Source of the DNA: Cryptomeria japonica
Lineage: Eukaryota; Streptophyta; Pinopsida; Cupressales; Cupressaceae
Assembly (NCBI RefSeq): GCF_030272615.1
Contig: NC_081414.1
Coordinates: 49,879,136-49,943,135 of the forward strand
Length of the DNA: 64,000 nucleotides
Direction: 5' to 3'
A model generated the notes under the pieces. The model ran no database searches. It was not told the DNA's origin and saw nothing but the letters and a program-made list of their open reading frames with translations. How positions within the stretch are numbered: position 1 is the first letter of the stretch; each line of letters starts with the position of its first letter. The translations under genes and the position numbers were made by a program. Positions 24,400 through 37,139 of the stretch are shown one piece after another.

Positions 24400-24800
24400 C
24401 ACAACCATGGAAACTATATTTTGATGGTTCATACACTAGGCACGGCTCGGGGGCAGGCATTCTGTTTATCACACCTCAAGGTGATAGCATCCCGAAGTCT
24501 TACAGGCTCACATTTCCATGCACAAACAATATAGCCGAGTATGAGGCCTTGATCACAGGACTCAGGTTAGCCATCCAATGGAAATTATAAGAACTACAAG
24601 TATATGGTGACTCACAACTAGTCATTCGACAAGCAACAGATGAATATCAGACCAAAGATGATAAACTCATGCCATATAAGCAAATGGTGGACACTCTAAA
24701 GACATCGTTTACTACTATCACTTTTGAGCAGATACCACAAGATCAGAATCGAGCTGCAGACGCTATGGCTACCATTGCATCTCTCCTAGATCTTCCATAG
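24400..24800 (+). pseudogene. second, archaeal-type RNase H (Tat hallmark)
   Basis: WKLYFDGSYT, then GSGAGI, NNIAEYEAL and VYGDSQLVI form a complete second RNase H fold with its D, E and D residues, placed between the normal RNase H and integrase. This duplicated domain is the marker of Tat-type gypsy elements. TAA at 24588 lies between the E and second D blocks, and TAG at 24798 ends the domain. Confidence 0.88.
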
Positions 24801-26159
24801 AATTCAACACGCTACGAGTTCTTGGTCGAACAGATTTGGATCCCCGCTTATGATATCCCTGAATCCGAGATGATATGTCGCCTTGTCGATTCTGAATCCC
24901 CATGGTACGGTGAGTTCTACACCTATCTCCGCGATCATACCCTTCCTCCCAACCAATCGAATAACCAACGAAAAACCTTCATTCACCAAACTGCTCGATA
25001 TACCATTATTGCCGAAACCCTATACCGATGTGGTCTTGATGGTACTCTCCTTCGATGTCTGGAACAAGGTGAGATAACAAAGGCTTTGGAAGAGGTCCAT
25101 GAAGGAATTTGCGGGACTCATTCAAGTGGTCCATCACTCGCCAAGAAACTCCTGCGAGCTGGATATTATTGGCCATCTATGGAAAAGGATTCCTACTACT
25201 TTGTCAGAAAATGCAAGAAATGTCAAGTTCATGGCGACCTGATACATGCACCAGCTCAGGAACTACAACCAATCACGACACCATGGCCTTTCTGTCAATG
25301 GGGCCTTGACCTTGTGGGTAAGATTCATCCATCTTCATCCAATGGCCACAAATTCATTATTACCGCCACTGAATATTTCACAAAGTGGATCGAAGCTGTT
25401 CCACTTACCCAAGTCACCGACAAGTAGATCGCCTCATTCATCCTCAACTACATCATCTGCCGGTATGGTGTGCCCATGTCCATCATCACAGATAACGGTC
25501 TCCCTTTCAAAAATCAGGATGTTCGTGAACTTTGTGAGAAATTTCATATCCAACACCGCTTTTCCACCCCCTATTACCCACAAGGCAATGGTCAGGCCGA
25601 AGCATCCAATAAAAACATATTAAGAATCCTCAAAAAGACAGTCAATGATGCCGGTCGTGATTGGCATGTTCAACTAAATCCAGCGCTATGGGCATATCGA
25701 ACTAGCATTCGAACCCCTACAGGAGCAACTCCTTATTCATTGGTCTATGGTGCAGAAGTTATCTTGCCTATTGAGGTCGAGATACCATCATTACGGGTTT
25801 CCTTGCACAATCTCATCGATGATGAAGCCTACAGAGTATCCCGTCTTCAGGACTTAGAGTTACTTGATGAGAAACGACAAGCTGCATACAACCATCTCAA
25901 AGCCTATCAGCAGCGCATGAGCAGAAGCTACAATCACCGAGTTAGACCTCGTACATTTGAGGTAGGTGATCTTGTTCTTCGAGAAAATCCTCGCAACCAA
26001 CCAAACAGAGAATATCAGGGCAAGTTTGAATCAAACTGGCTAGGCCCATATGTTGTCACTGCTGTATTCGGATCTGGGGCATGTCAGTTGGCTACTTCAA
26101 AAGGAGAACCACTCGCAGATCCAATTAACAACATGCACCTCAAACGGTTTTATACCTGA
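24801..26159 (+). pseudogene. Tat integrase
   Basis: The integrase joins element cDNA to host DNA. The zinc-binding HHCC is formed by EVHEGICGTHSS and CKKCQVH (about 25096-25220). The catalytic Asp-Asp-Glu is at WGLDLVG (about 25309), SIITDNGLPF (about 25490) and GQAEASNK (about 25598). The C-terminus has the GPY motif NWLGPYVV (about 26034) and ends HLKRFYT. TAG at 25425 lies between the first and second Asp. All catalytic residues are intact. Confidence 0.94.
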
Positions 26160-28570
26160 GCTGTATAGAGCATCAAGCTCCCCTACATACTAGAAAATAC
26201 CAAAAACATTCAGAAAATGTCTTGAAGAAAATACAAAAACATTCAAAAAAAGTAAAGAAAAATCATGCATCCAAACGGTGAACAACCACTCCGGTGGCAC
26301 CTTGGGTAAGTACGGTGGTGAAAACCTGGCAAACAGGCGCCACTCGTAAAGGCTATGGCTCCATTGTCTTTCAGACTTGTTGCGATCACATCTACTTCAT
26401 ACATACATCCATCCATCCAAAAAACATGGCTTGTTATTCCTCTGCAATTATGATAAATATTTCATGCGTCTAAGCATCCCGCTTTTTCATAGTCATGTCT
26501 AAAACTGGGGGCAATGCCCTTAACCTATTGATGGAAGTGGATTCTACATTGTATTATGATTCTTTCAAGTTCTTCATTTAAGCAATCATCAAAATACCAA
26601 AAACATTCAAAAATATCTCGCAAAAATACCAAAAACATTCAAAACAATTCAAAATCCAAAAACATCGACAAAACCATTGAAAAATCACACAAAAACATGG
26701 CAACACCTTGTACATACCCATCCATGCAGATACCAAAATAAATATTGACAAACTACTCACACAATGATCATTTACCAATCAACCACACAATCAACATCAA
26801 CAATCAAACTGTCTTCAACAAGGATGCATCCTTCCTTACCAAAACAAAGACAAAAGTGACATTTTCTTTGACAAGAAAATTATGTTAAGCTATCAAATAC
26901 TTGGTTGATTTGTGAGTACAATCGTTCGTTTATCTGTATCAGGATCTTGCAGCATTGTTTTGTATCGTTTGCGCATTATTTCCGATGAAGTTCTAGGGCA
27001 TGTACTAATGGTGTCTACGTGGGAAGTTCACTAAGCTATGTGATCATAGGCAAAAATACAGTCATAGATCACTACGGCTTGCTGACTACAACGTATACCT
27101 CTACCATATGAGCATGAACCATTACCAAGGATCCTTATTCTTTATTCTTTATGTATATACTGTTTGTTTGCAGGTACAATGCTTTTTCTTTGGTTCCTCC
27201 TACCTCATCCAAACTGGATAAAGGTTTTATCTCTTATTACGGTATGCACTTGTCTCAGGATATGATCAGCCTAAGATCAAGGAGGACGATCCAAGTCATG
27301 CATGAAAGGAGATAATCCTTGTCTGTTCCGCAAGAATACTCAAGTCAACTTGATCCATTATATCAAGTTGCTTGTATTAACTTGCTATATCAAAATCCAT
27401 GTAAGAAATACTCTGATCATCTTGAATCTTTATGTCAAGTTGCTTGTATTTTCTTACAACATTTTAAAGCTCAATGATGAAAAATAAAGCACCATGGATC
27501 ATCATTCCATCTCATTTGTATATATTGCATTCCGTTGCATTCCATCCATCCATACATTCATAAATAGCTGCATATCATTCATACATAGTAATGACAATGG
27601 ATACTCTATTTTCCTCTTCTTCCATATGAATGTAATAGGTCCTCCATTTCTTCTATCTAACATTGAACCCCCCCCACCCTCCCCATCTCGATAATCACCA
27701 TCACATACCCTACATCGTTTCCCAATCAACCTAATCAAGCCACATTCATCACCAACCATCTCTAAATAGGAGGGATTGTGTTTCTTATCCTAAGTCATCC
27801 AATAAGTCAAGAAAGTTACTCTATCTGCACAGATACATCGACTCACACACACCTAGACTATCAACAGATACTCTGATCAAGTATCTTCGGGTCTCAACAG
27901 GTAATCGATCATGGTAATCCTAGACTACATCAGACATTTATCATAATGATCTAGTCTCAACGGGGCTGCCATGATTCACCACAATCATCCATCCCACGCA
28001 CACACTATCAATTGATCAACCAATCAAACACAATCCAATGGACAATTACATCAATTGTCTAAGTCTCAACGAGTATTTTGCTTCAGATACCTTGACTTCA
28101 TCGGGCAATTACATCAATTGTCTAAGTCACCAACAGGTCACTTTGATTCACTTACTCAGACTTTATCATGTCCAAGCGACCAACTGACATCAACTGTCAC
28201 GCTTTGACTTAACCGGGGCAATTACACCGATTGCACCAGATTGTCCAACCAATTTTGATCAATTGTATAGCATCAATCCACACCCCACACTACATCTGCT
28301 ATGTATCTCTTGCATGACCTCAGGGTACCCACTGGCTTGTTGTTTCTTCATATTCACTCCATTTTCTCCCATTCTTTCATCATTAGTTCTAATTTCTTCT
28401 ATTCTACCTCCCCTCCACTTTTCATTCTTTTTCGAGAGATCGCCCGATTTTTCAAAAAAAATTCGACCCATCTCTCGAGGGGGCATACCACCCATTAAAT
28501 TTACATTTATGGGGCATTTCTTCACACCTATTTTTCTTTCTTTGAAACGACACGATAAACCGCACTGTCT
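26160..28570 (+). other. Tat element trailer, 2.4 kb, non-coding
   Basis: Between integrase and the polypurine tract there is A-rich sequence. It has irregular repeats of CCAAAAACATTCAAAA (26190-26700) and a C/T-rich segment with CATC repeats (27490-28380). Frames are short and lack known domains, so there is no sign of an env-like or extra gene. Confidence 0.6.
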
Positions 28571-28584
28571 CAAAGAGGGGCAAA
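28571..28584 (+). other. polypurine tract
   Basis: CAAAGAGGGGCAAA directly before the 3' LTR, the plus-strand primer site for reverse transcription and a form typical of plant gypsy elements. Confidence 0.88.
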
Positions 28585-30345
28585 TGTAGTCACATAAATC
28601 TGTCCACTTAATTAAATGAATACTTAGTATTTATTTGATTATTTAACCATCAATTAATGAATTAATTAAATTAATATTTAATTAATTCATCTTAACCCTT
28701 TTCTCCTATTAATTAAATAAATTATTCAATTTATTTGATTTAATTCACTTAACCAAATTCAGACCATTAATTAAATAAATAAATCATATTTATTTAATTA
28801 AATCTTCTCTCACATTTAAATAAATTAATATTTATTTAAATTCCCCCAAAATCCCACCTCTCACATTTAAATAAATTAACATTTATTTAAATCACCTTTA
28901 TCCTCCACCCACTTGTATTTTCCTACAAATGCAAGTTGCACAATTATTTTAAATAAATAATTTATTTAAATCACCTTTATCCTCCACCCACTTGTATTTT
29001 CCTACAAAAGCAAGTTGCACAATTATTTTAAATAAATAATTTATTTAAATCACCTTTATCCTCCACCCACTTGTATTTTCCTACAAAAGCAAGTTGCACA
29101 ACTATTTTAAATAAATTATTTATTTAAAATCTTATTTATCCTCACCCACTTGAAACCTTTAATGGTTTCCCTTAAAGTATTCAAACTTGATGGCTTCCTT
29201 CTATAGTCTTCTTAAGACTTTAATGGTTTTCCTTAAAGTCTTCAAGCCTTTAATGGTTTCCCTCAAAGTCTTCAAGCATTTTAATGCTTTATCTTCATTT
29301 TTCTCATTTAAATAAATTAATATTTATTTGAATATTTATCCAAATGCAAATTACACCATTTAATTGAAATAAATGATTTTATTTTAATTGAAAATACCAA
29401 AATTTCTCCCACTTGCATTTTCCCACAAAATCCACTTGCATGCCTAAACCCCTTCTAGAATTTTCTAATCACTTCTAAATAACCTAACCCCTTCTCTAAA
29501 CTTTGTCACATTCCTAAGCAAAAGGGAAGTCACTTCTCAAACCCTCAAAGTCTTTGATAACCATTAAAGGCTTTCAACCTTCAACCACTAAATGGCTCAA
29601 AGTCTTTGATAACCATTGAAGGCTTTCAACCTTCAACCACTTAATCCCCAAAGTCTCCGATAACCATTAATGGTTACCTCAAACCCTCCCACATGGTTAA
29701 AACATTTGTTTTGACTCAACCTCTACCTAACCCAAAGGTCTCATCAGGCCATTAATGCTTTGACCATGATTATCTCTTAAACATTTGCACAAAGGTTTAT
29801 CCTTGGATTAACTCTTAATCCAGTGGGTAATCTTAATTTGGACTTGACCCTTAGCCTCTAGATAACCATGAGGTCTTCTCAGGCCTTTAATGCCTCCAAC
29901 CTCTTCTCTCAACCCAATCCTATGTTGACACTTGTCACCATTTTATTGGTGCCAATTGTGCACATGGATCCCCAACTTTCAAACTTGGCCCTTGATTAAA
30001 CCATTCAATCTTAACCCTTCATTTCCCCATTTCTTCTATAAATAGAACCCTTCTCCTCAAACAAAAAAAAAAAGGAAGCATTAGAGTATTGTTGTTATAC
30101 TGACATTAGCATAGAGCTTTTTCATAGCATCACTATCTACACTTGCATAGAATTTGCTTATCATATTCAACCATCTTGAATTTCCATATGGCATCCATGG
30201 CTAGTGCTAAAAGCTGAGAGCTACACTCATTTGGGACTTGGAGAGGAGAGGAACAAGGGAGGAGCAACTATGAGCATCTTGATTAGCATTTGGAGGAGTA
30301 TAGTTTATCTATTCTATATTTTCTAATCCTTTTTGCAGAACATCA
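28585..30345 (+). repeat. Tat element 3' LTR
   Basis: It begins TGTAGTCACATAAATC and ends GCAGAACATCA, aligning end to end with 14379-16138. By eye there are about 17 substitutions, 13 of them transitions, and one 1-bp indel. It is followed by GGTAT (30346-30350), the second copy of the target duplication. Confidence 0.97.
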
Positions 30346-30350
30346 GGTAT

Positions 30351-31719
30351 TATTCTTAATTGCAACCCATAAAACTCATATTTATTATGAAATACAGTTT
30401 TCTGATTTGTTGAGTTCAAATCAGAAATGGTTTTGGAAAGTGTTGTCCTAAAATCATCCTAAAAAGCATTTATATAACTTCTAATTAATAATGTTTTCTC
30501 ATGTCCTCTAATTGCAGATAAACTTCACTCTAAATATAAGAAGCTATTTTTCTGATTTATCGATTTTCATGTGGAAATGCGAGGGAGCGATTTTTATTCC
30601 ACTTTGCCATTTTTCAGAAGCAAAATTGCAGTAGAACACAAATAAAAATCGTGCTATGAAGCATATATTTCCAGGTTGACTCCAAAAGGAAAAAATTACA
30701 GTCAAATATAAGAAAATATTAATTGACCATTAGGTTTTAGCGCAAGAAAAATACCAGTGTTGACAAGATGCAGATTGTTTGGGAGAGGATTTGCCCTTCT
30801 GAATCTTGTGCTTTCCATTTAAAGATTCGTTGTTAATGGCTTTCAATTTCTCCCGCATCATACTGCAGGCAACTTCGAATTCAAGAGCGAAAGTTTTGTT
30901 TTATGGGGAATCCTTTGGAAGCAGCTTCAATTTATGGCCTACTGGAATATCATAAATTATAGGATTCAAACAGATTTACACTGCTTGGTAGAGGGGACAA
31001 AAGTAGTTTCAGAGTAGCCATAAAAATTAATCACAGAAGAAAACTTACGTGCTTGGGATGGGGGTAACTGCAAAACTTCTTTATCGGCATGCGAAAAATA
31101 TCGGGCCTATCGGCTAAGTACCTATATTCCCGCCTAAATGGTTGTCCCCAACATTATTTGTTTTAGATTTCCGAAAAATCCGCTTATAACAACAAAAGTT
31201 GTATTGGCCAATCAGAATACAAAAACATAATTTTTATAATATGTAAACTTAAAAATTGCACAACTTTAGAAAATAAAAATATTTTTAAAAACAAAAATAA
31301 AACCTTATTTATAATTGATTCAAATTAAAAATTTTAATAACTAATTAAGAATATAAAAAGAAAAACTCATTACAATAATATTTACCTAAGCAAACACATC
31401 AAATCATACACTAAATCCAACTACTTGAATATCTACACAAAAGAATGTAAAACGAAGGATAAAAATATTGACCATTTAAAAAAAACCAAAAACCAAAATC
31501 ACAAACACACTCTCCCTCACGCGCATATATATCGAAACAAGGATCAGCCAAAATTTTCGAGGTTGGGAGAAGTCGGTGTTCGATTCTGTATCACAATCCA
31601 ATGTATTCTCGGCACAGCACCTGTATGAGCTTCTTATGAACGAAAGTTACTCGCCCATCTCTTTATATTTTTTTTATGTACTGCTTATGAATAATTTGGT
31701 TTTCTAGACTAAATTTCCA
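30351..31719. other. region upstream of the host gene
   Basis: Single-copy-looking, AT-rich sequence with no transposon signature. It should contain the promoter of the gene starting at 31720; a weak TATA-like TTTATATTT lies near 31661-31669. Promoter placement is inferred. Confidence 0.4.
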
Positions 31720-32178
31720 ATGTCGGCAGTACAAGTACATTCTGTCCTAAACTCGAGGATTTTTCATTCAGAGCCCCATCAATTGAATCGTGGGCGGTCT
31801 ACTCAAGCCTCGTCTATTCATGGGTATTGTTTCCCCAGAAGGATTTGGCGTTCTGAGAAGTACCCATCCTTATTTTTGACTATTTCACACAAACCTACAT
31901 GCATTACGAGTGCCATTAGCAAAGGCAGTAAGGCAAACCCGGAACAGAACAGCAAGGGGGGCGGTCAAAAGAAGCAAAAAACCCAGGAGAATTTGTGGAG
32001 TTTAGATAATGAATTGCTCAAGAGAGATTCACCAAAAAAGGCGGGCAAAAATCCCAAGAAAAAGAGGGGAGCAGGTGGGTTTTCTAAAATTGGACGAAAG
32101 AAGAACAATGCCGTACAGTCGAAAACTATTGTTTCTGCTCCCATGCCAGTGGAAACTGAGACGGTTCTGCAAACACAG
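31720..32178 (+). CDS. exon 1 of a probable plastid-targeted protein of unknown function
   Basis: The ATG at 31720 opens 153 codons ending CTGCAAACACAG, directly before GTAAGG, a good plant 5' splice site. The N-terminus is rich in Ser, Arg and His and poor in acidic residues (MSAVQVHSVLNSRIF), as in a chloroplast transit peptide. Residues about 70-140 are a Lys/Gly-rich, probably disordered linker. The exon ends at a codon boundary (phase 0), matching the exon at 43931. I do not recognise the family with certainty. Base use and lack of stops differ from the transposons around it. Residues past 32178 in the open frame are intron. Confidence 0.72.
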
Positions 32179-33773
32179 GTAAGGTGGTGGAATTTATTGA
32201 CAAGAATTCACCAAGAACAATTAAGGTCAGAAATGCCAGAAGGAAGACTATATTTTAGTCTTTTCTTTGCTCACTTTTATGTTGACTGCGACAGTCCAAT
32301 TACCTAAGATGACCTCAATATTTAATTTGGTCCCCTGGGGCTTCAATACATCACTTGATCGCAACCGTGATGTGCAAACCCTCTCGCATGAGTGAAACCA
32401 TTGTGATTTTTCCATTCGCAGGTTGGGTTGATTCTTTTACAATTAATAATCCTGGGTAAGCTAGAGAGTCTCTCTGCAGCTGCACTCTGAATTTAGGCAT
32501 CCTAATAAACACGGATTAGTGTTTACCCCATAGTCACCCGCAAAACAGGCAGGACGCAGGAGCCGAAAAGACGACGCCATTTTCAATAAAAATATTTCAA
32601 CAATAGTCTCAAAATGTACCAAATAACAGTAATGAAGGGCCGAGAAACGAAATTTTTTATGTTAGTAATTTAAATTCTAACATGTTTAGAGGTAGTACTG
32701 TTTGGAGTATATACTACTGACACATAAGTAGATTTCCTTTGTTCATAGAGCGAAAAATGAGTTCATTACAGATCATAGTGCCATATGTCAAATTGGATGG
32801 CAATGCTTCCTTTTGAGGAACAATATTACTTTCAATTGGGGCCTTCCGCATATGATGTACATCCTACGAAGCCACCATTAAAACCTTGCCTTCAGCCTCC
32901 ATATTTACCTCTACATGTGCAAGAAAATGTAGGCTTCACATCCTCAACAATTTAATTTGAATATGGATCAATGTAATCAAGGTCAATCCTTTCGCTTCTT
33001 GCCCCTCCACCTTCTAGGTACATAGATGAAGGTTGCACTGCAGAAAAACAAGGTCACGTGAATCTACATACTGTGCTTCGTCATGTGAATGACCTAAAAA
33101 CACTACAATCGTGCTTGCACTTAGAAGTGCTATAGGGCTGTACCAAATGACGAGTTTTTGAAAATTAGGTGTTGTTGCACAAAAATCTTCCCACCATAGA
33201 TTTGTGTGGACAACATTTATGACTTTGTAAGTAACTTACAAAGATAAACTAAAATTAAGCATTAAACTTGTCTTAGTTGAACTTAAACATATATGTTTTT
33301 TTATCTGGTTGTAGAGTCATCAACCTTCCCTCCATGCCTTACAAATCTACAGATCTGCAACTCGTCATGAATGATGTCTCTAAGGGTTTCATCAGGGATT
33401 ATCCTCACCGTCCATGTGTTGGGGCTATCCATAAACTAGTCATTTATGGGTTAAGCAAAGTGAATGTGTTTGTGGAGTTCGTTTGTTCCACCTTTGTCAT
33501 ATTTGTTTTTGTTTGACCTAGACAAATAGCCTCTTTGGCCTTGCCCATGACCTCATATTCATAAACAATGGGGTTTTGCTATTTATCCACCAATCGCACA
33601 ACCCTAAGCAACAGTTTTGGGCCTTTGGCATCTAAAACAAGACAATATATATAAAGTTCAGGAAAAAAATTGCACAAAGAAAAAAGAAAAAAAATAGCAA
33701 ATTAAAAAAATAAGAAAATTATAAAAAATCAGTAAAATCTAATATCAGAAAATAAGAAAAAATCAGATTTGTT
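32179..33773 (+). other. host intron 1, first part
   Basis: AT-rich intron sequence starting GTAAGG. No exon or element is recognised; a 79-codon frame near 33277 has no known domain. Confidence 0.5.
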
Positions 33774-35730
33774 TTAATCTAAACTAACCTTGATGATCTC
33801 TTCCGTGTGCTGGGCAAACAAATTATCAAAAATTTTCTTCATGACCATATCTCTTTCAGCCTTCTCCGAGTCAGCACGGTCCAACCAACTAGCACTCATA
33901 TACATGTACTTAGAGGTGGTAATGCGACTACAATACTCTTCAATGTAATGAAATCGGTCACAAATCATGTGACTCCTAACTGCCCAAGCACCTTACTGTT
34001 GTTGCACACTTTCATAAAATTGAACGTGCATGGATAGTTTTAGATGTTTTATGTAATAATTTTCATGTTGTCCACAAGGGTTTTGACCTATCCAAATTAG
34101 CCTATATCTTCAAGAGGAAGATCAAGGTGATGGTTGGCACATGGCTCCAAAAAGTGTAGGGTGTCTTTGCCTTAACAAGTCTATCAGTTGCCACATATGG
34201 AGCTACATTGATTATCAAAACTTGCATAAGATTCTCCATGCCCACCTCTATCACCACATCTTTAATATGATGCATAAGGTCTCAACAATTTTCACTTCAT
34301 TGGAGGCATTGATTGACCTTACAAATACCAACTATTAACCTAAAGCCATGAGGAATTTGATTAGTGTATGGTTCTACTTCTTGCCATCTGTCCACCCTTT
34401 TGATGAAATAATGTAGTCCTCCTTTCACCAAATCTCCTTTTGTTTTTTAACTAGAATATTTGTGTTTTTAATAGCATTCTTCAACAGTGACTCATTCAAC
34501 TCAAAAGGGCTTGGTGCCCTGTACTTCTTTCTTGCCACAATTAATGTATTGACCAATGTCTCCCAACAAGGGCTGTTCATGACATAATACTGTATGCAAT
34601 TGCAGTAAAAAAAATTGGCATATGCCAAGTTGGCCTCATCATGTTTTTCTCGATTCACAATACCTTTCAATGAAGTTCACACATCTGGAGTATTTTGACG
34701 GAATAAAAAACTTTTTTTTATGCTTGTGAAGTATGACTATTTGCTCTCTGAGATTCTCATATCTGTGGGCCAATGCAACATGAAGAGCCCCCTATATCTA
34801 CCTTTGACCCTATATAACTCATGACTGATGCCATTGTCTCAGCTGTCCTCTTTTTTTCCATTTTTTCCCCCTCGTAAGACGCAAGGAGAGTCTTAACCTC
34901 ATATGATGTGTAAGGTCTCAACATTTTTCATTTCATTGGAGGGATGAAGATCAATTGTCGATCTGAAGCCATGAGGAAGTGGATTAGCGTATGGTTCTTG
35001 TCATCCGTCCACCCTGTTGATGAAACATTGTAGTCCTTCTTTCACTAAATCTCCTTCCGTTCTTCAATCAGAACATTTGTGTTTTTGATAGCATTGCCCA
35101 GCAATGACACATTCAATTCATAAGGCTTGGTGCCTTGTACTTCTTTCTTGCTATAGTCAATGCATTGACCTATGCCTCCCAATAAGGACTGTTCACAAGA
35201 TTATATTTTATGTAATTGTAGTACCAAAAATTGGCATATGCACTTGGCCGCATTATGTTTTTCTTGATTCCACATAGTCCCTTTCAATGAAGGTTACACA
35301 TTAGGAGAGTTAGGAGTCTAAAATACTATGCCCATGATTGTGAATTATCAATTTTGGCTAGTTGTGCTATGAGATTCCCAATCTGTGGGCCATTGCAACA
35401 TGAAGAGCCCCCTAAATTTACCTTTGACCCTATGGAACTCATGACTGCTGTCATTATCTCGATTCTCAGCTGTCCTCTTTATTTATATTTTCCTCTCCTC
35501 GAAGATGCAAGGAGAGCCTTAACCTCTTGTTCAACTCAGGGTCCACTGCATTACATATAAGCACATCTTAGCCAGGGATTTAGGCAAGATGAAATTTGAG
35601 GCAATGATGTCTTTTAATATGCAACCTACAATAGCTGCATATCCTCATTCTTGGCTCTGTACCTACACTGCCATTTTGCATGCAGGGTCCTTAGGCTTGC
35701 CACCACTTCTATTTATTATGGATGCCATTT
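33774..35730 (-). pseudogene. hAT-type transposase remnant (DUF659-like), antisense in intron 1
   Basis: Read on the minus strand from a possible start near 35730 there is a weak BED-finger-like piece. Next come ANFFYCN, then SPFELNESLLKNAIKN and KKQKEIW (34600-34430), then KGWTDG (about 34390). A LMQV...APYVATDRLVK block follows (about 34240-34170), then RSHMICDRFHYIEEYCSR (about 33970-33920). This order matches plant hAT transposases, in which DGWTD and the metal-ion region belong to the nuclease. Many stops and frame changes make it dead. No terminal inverted repeats or 8-bp duplication could be placed. Confidence 0.7.
34269..35535. repeat. tandem duplication of part of the hAT remnant, about 638-bp period
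   Basis: 34269-34906 and 34907-35535 align along their length. Both start GATG..TAAGGTCTCAACA, share GTGTATGGTTCT/GCGTATGGTTCT, and end near CGCAAGGAGAGTCTTAACC or its variant. The copies are clearly diverged, so the duplication is old. Confidence 0.85.
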
Positions 35731-36424
35731 TTCTTTCTAGAAAATAAAGTCAGACCCTAGCAGAAAAGAATAATTAGGAAACCGAAAATTTAAACATACC
35801 GCCTAGCAGCTAGAAGATAATACGTTATAACATAGAATCAAAAATAAAATAAAAAAGTAAATCTAGCAGCTAGGATGAAAACACAAAACGTTACATATCT
35901 GTCAAATGCAGCTGATAATTCACTAAAATTAACTGTACTCACTTGGAATCACACAATATTGTCTGCATACAAATGCGCTACACACAAATATGTCAAAAGG
36001 TTGAAAGCTCAAATGAATGGTGTGAAAAATGATTGAGTGTTATTTTTTAATGGGTGGGCTGGTCTTTTTTCTGCCATATGAGTTTTATTGTTGGACTTGA
36101 AATTTTTTACAAGTACTTGGGCAATTGCTTGCTCATATCTCATTGGTGAGTTATTGGGTGAGTAACATGCCTAGCCCATTTAGCTCACAAGTACTTGCAA
36201 ATTACTCTGCGCGTTTTAACGTATGCCACCATCCATGTGATGGTTGCTTGCAGCCTTTATAGGAACACATTTTATTTGTATTATAGTATCATTATCATAT
36301 GCCTTGAGACTGCAATGTGGCGTCTTGATAAACTACTTTTCTCTTTCACATCTTTGTTATATGCCTATCATGCCTGTCACAACTTTAAGACTTGATAAAT
36401 TTTGTTTACCCTTCTCTTTGATGG
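35731..36424 (+). other. host intron 1, middle part
   Basis: AT-rich sequence without a recognised feature. The last five bases, GATGG (36420-36424), are the left target duplication of copia B. Confidence 0.5.
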
Positions 36425-36872
36425 TGTTGGTGTAAATAAATATTCATTTTGGATATTATTACACTTACTTAAGTTAACTTAGGATAATGCATCTCTTCGT
36501 AGTTTGGATTTGAGACACTTAGGGAAGTGTGCACATAGGGATAGAGCTTGTAGGAGAAATTCCACCTTTTGTAGTCTTATTTTGCTGTTACACTCCACAT
36601 TCGGTGGGTCATCCACCTCTTGTGGAATATTATATTATTTCTCCTACCTACCCCTAGTATTTCTTACCTACCCTTGTTTCTCATTGAGCCACATGTCATA
36701 TTTGTGTGCTCATACATCCATATGGCCTTGCCTATATAAGCAGGCCTATATTCATTGTATTGGTTAATCCAGTTGATCATTTGCATATTGATAAGAATAC
36801 AGTTTGTTCTTGTCATTCTATTGTCTCTTTTTATGCTTTTCATTGTGCCCTTGATCTTGGCAAAATCCTACA
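36425..36872 (+). repeat. copia B 5' LTR
   Basis: It starts TGTTGGTGTAAATAAATATT and ends CAAAATCCTACA. A TATA box, TATATAA, lies at 36733-36739 after GGCCTTGCC. It aligns with 42664-43107. Confidence 0.96.
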
Positions 36873-36884
36873 TGATATCAGAGC
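36873..36884 (+). other. copia B primer-binding site
   Basis: TGATATCAGAGC directly follows the LTR. It differs from the standard Met-tRNA site TGGTATCAGAGC by one G-to-A change. Confidence 0.9.
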
Positions 36885-37139
36885 TATTGGGGCTTCATTG
36901 ATTGGTTTTTGGAGACATCGTGGAAGGCTTCTATTTTCGGATTTGGGGATCTTCATTTTTTGGGGGCATCATACAGCAATTTGGACATCACCGTTGAATC
37001 CGAGAAGCCGTTTCCATAAATTTCGACTATAAAGTCGACCTATTTTGGTGAGAAATTTATTTTTTTTCCCCATTTTGGTTATTATCGTACGGATTTCGAA
37101 ATTTTTTTAATTAATTTTTAAAAAAAATCAAAATTTTTT

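Larger units (their letters stand above)
18870..26159 (+). pseudogene. Tat gag-pol polyprotein, one frame of 2430 codons with ten stops
   Basis: A single reading frame runs from the ATG at 18870 (MAQTRSQSRQRE) to the stop at 26157-26159 with no frameshift. Ten in-frame stops break it: TGA at 19545, 21102, 21630, 21729, 22854 and 23802; TAG at 20955, 24798 and 25425; TAA at 24588. Most fall where C-to-T at CGA or CAG would create them. The stop between gag and protease (20955) lies inside the protease, so it is not a normal read-through site. Domains in order are gag, modified zinc motif, protease, G-patch, a variable linker, RT, RNase H, a second RNase H and integrase. The ATG was chosen because upstream sequence is leader-like and the Glu-rich start is typical. 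Confidence 0.95.
14379..30345 (+). mobile_element. complete Ty3/gypsy retrotransposon, Tat-type, 16 kb
   Basis: A 15,967-bp element has two 1.76-kb LTRs with TG...CA ends, a primer-binding site, a polypurine tract and a perfect 5-bp target duplication GGTAT (14374-14378 and 30346-30350). The order gag-protease-RT-RNase H-second RNase H-integrase marks Ty3/gypsy; the extra RNase H before integrase marks the Tat group (Ogre/Retand relatives). By eye the LTRs differ at about 17 positions plus one indel, roughly 1 percent, so the insertion is fairly recent although the coding frame is dead. A 2.7-kb leader and 2.4-kb trailer without long frames explain its size. I see no env-like frame. Confidence 0.96.

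Noticed and set aside
18870-26159. Stop-codon reassignment or RNA editing to explain the in-frame stops
   Set aside because: Stops fall at variable places, all three stop codons occur, and C-to-U editing of nuclear retrotransposon RNA is not established. Methylation-linked mutation is simpler.
26160-28570. Env-like gene in the Tat trailer
   Set aside because: No long frame, signal peptide or membrane segment is present; frames are short and on both strands.
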